The notes beneath the pieces were generated by a model. The model did not search any database, was not told the DNA's origin, and was given only the letters and a program-made list of their open reading frames with translations. A stretch of 64,000 nt of DNA from Volutella citrinella (Eukaryota; Ascomycota; Sordariomycetes; Hypocreales; Nectriaceae): positions 5,580,001 through 5,644,000 of the forward strand of contig JAWZSP010000002.1 of assembly GCA_034401135.1 (NCBI GenBank), given 5' to 3'. Position 1 is the first letter of the stretch, and every line of letters begins with the position of its first letter. The translations under genes were made by a program, and so were the position numbers. This document shows positions 57,473 to 64,000 of the stretch, piece after piece.

Positions 57473-59193
57473 ATGATCAAGACCGAGCTCAACCTTCAGC
57501 CCAAAGAGCTGGGCCTGATTCTTGCCGCTTTTGTGTCGGTTCTTCTGACAGGGACCACCCTCTATCGTCTTGTCTTGAGTCCCGTCAAAGGCATACCGGG
57601 GCCTTGGTATCTGAAGCTCACAACCCTTTTTGTCAAGTATCACGAATTCTATGGAACTCGGCGACTTTGGATACACGGCCTCCATGTCAAGTACGGCACC
57701 GTAGTGCTTCTGGCTCCAAACGAGGTTTCCTTCGCCACTGCCTCGGCTCTGAAGCAGATTTATTCGTCTGGCAGCGGCTTTCCCAAGACGGACATGTATT
57801 CACTCTTCAAAGTCGACGGCCACATGTAAGCTCCAAAACAGGGTCCGTTACTGGCGAGGCATGAGGCTAACTGTCTGCCCAAGTAATCTCTTCACTGCAC
57901 TTGACAGTAAAGTAGTAAGTTGGCAAATGCTCAAACGGCGACAATCTTCTGACACCGTCTGTAGCACAGGGAGAAGCGAAAACAACTCTCAGAGCGATAT
58001 TCTAATACCGGCATTTTGCGATCACCAATTCTCGACGTCATTAAGGAACGTGCCGACACCTTTGTCAGAGAATGCCTCAGCACGAATTCCGCAGACGTCT
58101 ATGTAAGTGCGAGCCAAGTTCCACCGGCGTCAGATCCCTAATTTGCATCCAAGTTTCTCCTTCATGGCTACGCCCTCGATTGCGTTTCAGCAATGCTCTT
58201 CCACCCGTATGGTACCAAGTCAATTGAACCAGGCCCTCAACAGGAAATAGTTCATCTTTTGTCTTATCATGATGCTCGTAAAGGTATGATACCTTTCTTG
58301 ACCGTTCAAAATTGGCCCAAGCTGATTTCCTTCCAGCCCTCGTCCTCGAACGCTATTCCCCCGCTCTCCAACAGGTTTATAATCTTGTAACTCATGTCCC
58401 TGCCAAGGGGGGAAAGTCCATTGAGGATTATGTGTGGTCATCCATGGGCAAGACCGACCACGCCGACTTTTCTCTCGCTGCTCGTTTACTTCAACAGCAG
58501 AAAATGGATGTAGATGCAATTGCATCAGAGTGCCATGACCATATTACAGCAGGCATTGACACAACCGGCGACACACTCTGTTTCCTTCTTTGGGAGCTAT
58601 CGCAGCCGAATCAGCAGCGACGAGCCAGACGTCTGCGAGAGGAACTCACTCAAGAAAACGCAGAGGAGTCGCTTGATTCGCTGCCATATCTTGCCGCTGT
58701 GCTCCAAGAGGCTCTTCGACTGTGGGCTCCCGGAACGCAGTCCTTACCACGACGCGTGCCGACTGGCGGTCGGGAGATTGATGGTTATTTCGTTCCTGGC
58801 GGCAGTACCGTAAGCTGTCAGTCATACACTACTCACCGATATGATGAAGACGTATATCAAGATGCCGATCTATTTGTGCCAGAGAGATGGCTTGACCCCA
58901 AAGGAGACACTGAACGAGGCCAGCTGTTCTTCGCATTCGGGTCTGGTGCCCGCACTTGTATTGGCCGGCAGTGAGTTTTCCCGTGGGCCCCTTTTGCTGT
59001 CTGCTCAGACTACTAACAGGTTTCCAGTTTGGCCATGGCAGAGATGAGGGCTCTGATATATGCAGTCTACGCAAAGAACCGTACAGAGCCCGCCCCAGAT
59101 ATGGTGGCATCCATGGAGTTTGATGACCAGATTATGACGACTAGACCCAAAGGGTTGTGCTGCAAACTAACCTTTGTGCCATTGTCCGAGTAA
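57473..59193 (+). CDS. Cytochrome P450 monooxygenase
   Basis: Exons 57473-57825, 57884-57914, 57965-58102, 58154-58283, 58322-58970 and 59028-59193 close in frame at 488 residues. An N-terminal TM anchor (about 12-34) leads to the hinge KGIPGPWYL. The I-helix has AGIDTTGD, the K-helix ExxR is QEALR, and the heme-binding loop FAFGSGARTCIG holds Cys430. Intron 4 is only 38 nt, the weakest splice call. The PGPWY and AGIDTT motifs resemble fungal secondary-metabolism P450s, but substrate is unknown. It lies between the amino acid permease and a Zn2Cys6 regulator. Confidence 0.87.
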
Positions 59194-59466
59194 CCGCGAC
59201 GGTTGGGATGGAACAGATAGTCCTCCAAGTGCAATATGGACGGGATTGCTATTTATTCGTGGGGCTTACTACAATCATCAACGCTGTCTTCCGACTAGCC
59301 GCAGTGACCAGCCCCTCGCCAGACCCTATGACTCTCAGATGCAGCCTGTTATGTTCAGCTACTCCGTGGTTGGAATACATATATGTACAATATTTTAGGG
59401 GATATTAAAAGGCTAGAAAATCCGCCGTTTCTTGACCTGGGAGCGAGCGTGTTAGGTCATGAGACA

Positions 59467-61145
59467 CTAGGAAGTCGCCATGTTGTGGCCATGAAGCAAC
59501 CTGAGGGGAAAATAAGTCCACATACCAGCATCTAATTGTCCCAAGCGCGTAGAAGATGGATCCAAAGACCAATGCCTCATCAACTCATTCTGCGCACGCA
59601 CCATGTTGTAGTTCAATGTGCGGGAACAGAAATATGATAAAAGGCTCATGATGGCCGGTCGGTCGTCAGGCAGGGCATGGCGGCCGGCAATAAAGAGAGC
59701 CGTGTTGAGCCCAGTGCTTGGCGACAGTCCACGACAAGGTTCAAGGACTGACGCAAGCTTGATGATCTCGCGGATCGGTTCTTGCACCTTGTCACTTGGG
59801 TTCGGCATTCCCATGACTTCGGCGCGCAGGAAGGTGAGAAGCATGTAATCGTAAATTTGGTTGCATGTGATGAAATCAAAGACCTGGTCGTCTGTGAGCA
59901 CGTTCAGGACGCTAGGGGAAAAGAGCGGTCGACATTGCTTATCGCGCTCGATTATGGAGACCAGTTCCGCTTCTAGATTGGTTGCCTCCTGGTCCACATC
60001 GAGGAGTGTCAGCATCGAGGTCGGAACGGTTGATTTGTTTGCGCTTGTCAAGCGTCGGCGTTCCCAGGCAAGAGCGGAGATGTTGGGCAGCAGTCTTCGG
60101 ACCTCGGCGGAACATCCGTACTTGTCAAGGAAGAAATTCAATCCATGAGTGACCGCCGTAGCGTCTCCTTGGGGATCCGGCGTCTCATCCTGCACGGCAT
60201 CGTAGGCAGGGAATCCGCCTGGTGACAGCATGGCAATGAGCTCAAAAAGCTCGTATCGGTCGCGTAAGTATCGAATGGTTGAACTCAAATGAGCCTCGGT
60301 CCGTCCGGGCCTCGAGCGGATTGTCGCTGCAAGGGCGGTCCTTGCGCCATGCAGAAATGTCCGCCACAAGGCAAAATCTTCGTCCTGATGAGCCGCTATA
60401 CATTGGAGGAGCATGAGGCTGGTTGCCAACGTGCCCTCTGGCACTGGGCTCGAGGAGTCAATCTCATGACGCAGTTGTTGAATACTGTCGAGCTTCAGAC
60501 GAGCTGGCAATGTCGTATCATTTTGTTGGGCGTTTTGGGAGTGGTCGACCATTCGATGAGCTGCGGAATAGGAGAGTATGGCGCTGAGGAGGGAAGGTAT
60601 GGTCTGCGACATCGAGACAAGAGTCTGACAGGTCTCAAGCTGGCTCTGTTGATGGGTACACATGCTCAGAGATGCCACATGGACAAAGTAATCCAAAAGC
60701 TGCGATAGCTTCGGCTCGATGTTGGGAAACTGTGGAAGGTTTGGGTGTGGCGAATCTAGTTCTGCCGACGTAGAAGGTGCACAATTGATTCTCTCAGCAC
60801 TGGCCCCAGTATTGATAGGACAAGCAGCTGATTGTTGAGTGCCGGAGTAAACGAAGCCGCCGGATGGTACTTCTGTTATAAGAGTCAGTCAAGGTATGTC
60901 CGTTCCACCACACAACCACCCATCAGCGGGATGTACTACGTACCGAGTTTGCGGACCTGGCAGTGGCGAAACCGCGACCGAGGAAAGCTCCGGCCTCCCC
61001 ATCGGATATTGAGGGCGTAGACACATGGAGTTTCGGCATCGCGACATCGTCTGCATATTGGCAACTCTTCGTTACACTTCTGTCTCCGCTTGCGGCATCT
61101 CTCGCAGCCGATGTGAGATCTGGCCTGGCTCTTGATGCTCTGCAT
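59467..61145 (-). CDS. Zn2Cys6 transcription factor
   Basis: Exons 60944-61145 and 59467-60872 give 535 residues from the ATG at 61145; an in-frame ATG at 61247 would add 34 residues and cannot be excluded. The binuclear zinc cluster uses Cys14, 17, 24, 31, 34 and 41 (CERCRKRRQKC, CRRC, TPC). The long second exon resembles the fungal-specific middle homology region: LLDYFVHVASLSMCTH, a central LFLHG-like helical part and the C-terminal LMRHWSLDPSSTRLGQLDAGMW. It converges with the P450, leaving about 270 bp between stops, and may control it and the permease. That role is inferred. Confidence 0.83.
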
Positions 61146-61569
61146 TCTAGTTGTGTTGGAAGCGGGGGAAATGGTAAGGGCAAGCCTTTTTTTTTTGGTC
61201 AAACCCGCTGCTGTACGCTTAGGAACATGTAGCCTATTAGTGTACACGTAGTTTTATAAAGAGCCTAGTGCCTTCACTCCTAGCGGTGTGTGCAAGGACA
61301 CGTGACTTTTCGCACTGCTAGCATTGTTTGTAAGGGTCTTATATTCACAACCTTGGGACCCCGGACGAGCGGGCGCTGCTGGGAAAATGTGTAGTAACAA
61401 GCCTTGTAACTTGGTCACGTTATCGGACGAGCAAGAGGACGAGTAGCGGGGTACATAGGCGAGCGGGCGTAGATACCTCATACTTAGCGGGTGCAGCTAG
61501 GAAAGCTGAAGTACCTAAACTTGTACCATCGTACGTAGAAGGGCGGCAGCTCGACCAGGTCGCCGGTCA
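61146..61569. other. Intergenic region upstream of the regulator
   Basis: An eleven-T run lies at about 61186-61196 in the regulator's promoter. Nothing else is recognised before the repeat cluster beginning near 61575. Confidence 0.4.
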
Positions 61570-61574
61570 AGTCA

Positions 61575-61890
61575 GGCTATCGAGCTTGCAACAGCAGCTT
61601 GCAACAGCTTGGAAAGGCGGCTTGCAACGGCAGCCTCCAACGGCAGGCCTAAGCGGGCAAAAGTGAGGCTATCGCGATGCCCGGGCCGGTAGCTAATACG
61701 CCGGGAGCTTGGTGTTGTTCGTGGCGGCAGCTTGCAACAGCTTGGAAAGCCAGCTTGCAACAGCGGGCCCGGGCAGGCTAGGAAATGCAGCTTGTAATAG
61801 CAGCTTATAATAGCTTAGGAAGGCGGCTTGTAATAGCAGCCTGCAGTAGTAAGTATAAGTAAAAGTGAGGCTATTATAATAATCTTTTAA
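61575..61890 (+). repeat. GC-rich repeat cluster with one RIP-like mutated copy
   Basis: Unit A (about 61595-61680) and unit B (about 61801-61884) align over about 85 bp, with the core cagctt-gcaacagcttgg-aaaggcggctt. A third partial copy lies at about 61728-61770. In unit B most differences are C-to-T or G-to-A (gcaacagc to ataatagc), while unit A stays GC-rich. The core gcaacagct also resembles the minisatellite unit at 28790-28969. Confidence 0.65.
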
Positions 61891-62047
61891 GCTTAACTCA
61901 CTCTGATTACTTAAGTCTATTTAAAAATTTAAGCGGCTTTATAAATAATTCCTTGCTCAATCTTGCATCTTGGCAAGGAAATAACGCAGTGCTACTCCCA
62001 GGTAGCCGAAGCTGCTCTATTCACTACCAATCCATGTACATTACTTG

Positions 62048-63121
62048 TTACAAAATACCAGCAGGGCCGCTTTCGATGTGGGACGGACCTGGCGGCTGCT
62101 GGACCAACTGCTCAAAGCACCTCGTCCGCTCCAGTTGCAATTGCCTTCGAGCCTTTTTCAGAGTCGCCTCTGCCCCGTGCTTCTCCCGCCTCAATTCATG
62201 TAGCCTCTCGAGGCAGACCTTTTCCATCCTAACCAGATAAGCGTCCAATTGTTGCGTCCCTTCTTCGGCGCGGTTGAGTTCTGGGGGTATCTCGCTCCTG
62301 TTGGAGACGGTGATGCTGACGTTGTGAAGGATAGCGTCTGGCCAGGTGCCATCGTCAACGTCCTCTTCCAGTAATTCCATGAGACGGGCGTGGTGCATCA
62401 AGTTGTAAGCTTCTGCATACAGAATGCGGGCCTTGTTGATATTGCTGTTCACAATGTGGTAACTGAGGGTGTATTCCCAGTTGGAGTTACGCGCATCGGT
62501 TGCCTCTCTTATCAGCCATTGGACCTGCCCGAGCTTGTAGTGGGCTTGCTGAAGCATCAGTACCAGCCTGCCTTGCTCATCGAATGTTGATCGCAAGTCT
62601 TGGTATGACGCGAATGCCTCATCGCGCTGCCTGATCAATGCAACTTGACGAGGGGAACATGGTGTGGTGTCGCTGTTGAATATGACGCCGTACAGCTCAT
62701 CCAACTCCTTCTCAGCCTGTTTATGGGTCGCCACTGACGCTTGAAGGCGTGTCTGTCTCCTCTTCTCCTGCTGAAGCTGAGACCTCAGAGTATCGTTCAG
62801 AGCTGAAACCTCATCTAGTTCCTTCAGGATGTCGGAGTGCTTTGTCTCCTTTTTGTCGCCGGACTGCTCTTGCTGGCTGGAGCCCTTGAAGATAAGGCGA
62901 CGAACCCGACTATCGCGAGACCCTCTCTGGCCAGCCATGTCCGACAAGTCGCTGCCTAGCGTCTTGAGCTTCTCTTCATTGTTGTGGATTCTCTGCTGCA
63001 GGTCCTTGATAACCGGCGCTTGCTCCTTCAATTCGGTTTCTGCGTTTTCGGTTTCTGCAAGAGTATTAAGAAGTTTTGCATTCCTCTCCTGAGAATTGCT
63101 GATGAGGCTTTGCAGAGACAT
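62048..63121 (-). CDS. Coiled-coil protein, function unknown
   Basis: This is a 357-residue, single-exon protein. Residues about 1-60 and 100-150 have strong heptad character (KDLQQRIHNNEEKLKTL; LNDTLRSQLQQEKRRQTRLQ), and a third helical stretch (RLHELRREKHGAEATLKKARRQLQLER) lies near the C-terminus. The middle (about 170-270) is more mixed, with a conserved-looking WEYTLSYHIVNSNINKARILYAEAYNL block. No signal peptide, TM segment or catalytic motif is visible. It is probably a cytoplasmic or nuclear scaffold-like protein. I recognise no named family. Confidence 0.65.
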   Translation of the reverse strand: MSLQSLISNSQERNAKLLNTLAETENAETELKEQAPVIKDLQQRIHNNEEKLKTLGSDLSDMAGQRGSRDSRVRRLIFKGSSQQEQSGDKKETKHSDILKELDEVSALNDTLRSQLQQEKRRQTRLQASVATHKQAEKELDELYGVIFNSDTTPCSPRQVALIRQRDEAFASYQDLRSTFDEQGRLVLMLQQAHYKLGQVQWLIREATDARNSNWEYTLSYHIVNSNINKARILYAEAYNLMHHARLMELLEEDVDDGTWPDAILHNVSITVSNRSEIPPELNRAEEGTQQLDAYLVRMEKVCLERLHELRREKHGAEATLKKARRQLQLERTRCFEQLVQQPPGPSHIESGPAGIL

Positions 63122-63548
63122 GGCGTATGGAAATTGGTGAGTTTGATACCAGGTGTGAGCGATGAATGTGTAGTGTCCAGTGTGTTTGCTTGGTTGTGTT
63201 GGTGAGCGAATGCTGCGCTGTAGCTGTTGTTAGGCTGGGATTTATAGTACACGGCAGGCCTCCTTCAGTGGCATGTGTCATCAATTGTAGGGGTGTTGTG
63301 GCTGTGTAAATGCGGGCTGGGGCCATGGCCACGGTGCTGCTTAGAGCGCTGTTATTCGCTCTGTCGCCAAATCCACGCGAGCCACGCGGCTGATGAGGGG
63401 CTGTGCAGGCTGTGGATTGGCCGACGTGCACATCATGCCACCAGAGCCTCGGTGATGGAGCGCGAACACCGAGAGGCAGCACTGCATCACTAATACGAAA
63501 TTCTCCCCAAATGGATGCTGCCTAACAACTTTTGATCGGTAGACACCT
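63122..63548. other. Intergenic region
   Basis: This is the promoter of the coiled-coil gene plus the 3' flank of the broken DUF1445 gene. No further coding signal is seen, including no continuation of the DUF1445 frame. Confidence 0.4.
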
Positions 63549-64000
63549 TTAGCAATTGGACTTGATGAGGTGGCAATAAAATACTAGATTTCTATCAAAA
63601 CTTACTACCTGGCAACACCTCCTCGTCGCGACAATCAAGCAGTAGCATAATGCGCAGGTAAATGTGCTAGCGATGTTTGAACGGTACATGGGCACATTCC
63701 GATTGAGGACTGTATGCCGAGGAGGCAGGCCGGCTTCCGTCAGCGCGGCCTCAAAGCCATAGCTGCAGCCTATAAGGAACGCGACGTGATCCTCAGTCCA
63801 GTGTGAAATGATGTCCGGGATTCCGTGATGCAACAGACGAGAGTCCTGATAGACGCTGTACTTGGGGCTGTCCGCCCTAATATCCAGAGAGGCTGCTAAC
63901 TTATTGCCGTCCTGTATAGTAGCCAGGTAGGACTTAAGCCTCTCAAAGTCACCGCAAGGTTCAGACTTGGCAATCAATGGACAAGGCACGGGATTCCGCG
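63549..64000 (-). pseudogene. DUF1445 (D-glutamate cyclase / hydro-lyase-like) gene, 3'-truncated, runs off the right edge
   Basis: From the window edge the minus strand reads RNPVPCPLIAKSEPC, then DIRADSPKYSVYQDSRLL, then WTEDHVAFLIGCSYGFEAALTEAGLPPRH and RNVPMYRSNI. This order matches the DUF1445 family (bacterial putative hydro-lyases, mammalian D-glutamate cyclase), whose conserved blocks are NPKPCPLL, DIR-D-P-Y, VAFLIGCSFSFE-AL-AG and VPMY-TN. After RSNI the expected C-terminal third is missing; the frame continues with unrelated residues to a stop at 63549. I found no intron acceptor leading to the rest, so the gene looks truncated. Its 5' part lies beyond base 64000. Confidence 0.6.

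Noticed and set aside
1..64000. CRISPR-like or bacterial operon structure
   Set aside because: The direct repeats are contiguous tandem units without spacers, and gene structure is intron-rich and eukaryotic.

Overview
The window looks like nuclear DNA of a filamentous ascomycete (Pezizomycotina; Hypocreales or a near relative is my guess, not shown). The evidence is genes with many short introns (about 38-106 nt, GT..AG, often with a gctaac/gctaaac-type branch site near the acceptor), fungus-specific families (HET, Zn2Cys6 regulators, PD-(D/E)XK nuclease-like protein, fungal P450s, Kex2-processed and Ser/Thr-rich secreted proteins), and an AT-saturated retrotransposon block whose ORFs are broken by TAA/TAG codons, the footprint of repeat-induced point mutation (RIP). 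Splice models were built by hand; every multi-exon CDS given a residue count closes in frame.

Layout. Bases 1-12.4 kb: a RIP-degraded Ty3/Gypsy array with three direct LTRs and two internal regions, both showing RT, RNase H, integrase and a chromodomain remnant, with an antisense coding remnant near the 3' end. 12.8-20.6 kb: a small single-TM protein, then an SDR, a P450, a DUF3237 protein and a six-TM protein (possible small metabolic cluster without a backbone enzyme), and a small secreted cysteine protein. 20.6-27 kb: mostly decayed DNA with one single-TM surface protein, ankyrin remnants and an inverted solo LTR. 27-30 kb: a BMT6-like 25S rRNA methyltransferase with an apparent 1-nt frameshift, then two inverted-repeat elements, one carrying a 20-bp minisatellite. 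30.3-34.4 kb: a 1300-residue secreted mucin/proline-rich protein fused to a subtilisin-like domain. 35.2-41 kb: a maltose-utilisation cluster (Zn2Cys6 regulator, MFS sugar transporter, GH13 alpha-glucosidase) whose divergent promoter holds repeated CGGAGnCTCCG palindromes. 42.4-49.6 kb: a cysteine-rich secreted protein, a PD-(D/E)XK-like protein and an ankyrin-HET protein cut by an in-frame stop. 50.3-53.7 kb: secreted proteins, including a mucin with a jelly-roll-like domain. 54.5-61.2 kb: an amino acid permease, a P450 and a Zn2Cys6 regulator. 61.5-64 kb: GC-rich repeats with one AT-mutated copy, a coiled-coil protein and a broken DUF1445 (D-glutamate cyclase/hydro-lyase-like) gene running off the right edge.

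How the genes may work together. The maltose genes form the most secure functional unit: transporter and maltase diverge from one promoter and the regulator lies beside them. The SDR/P450/DUF3237 group and the permease/P450/regulator group are inferred only from position and enzyme class. No rRNA, convincing tRNA or CRISPR array was seen.
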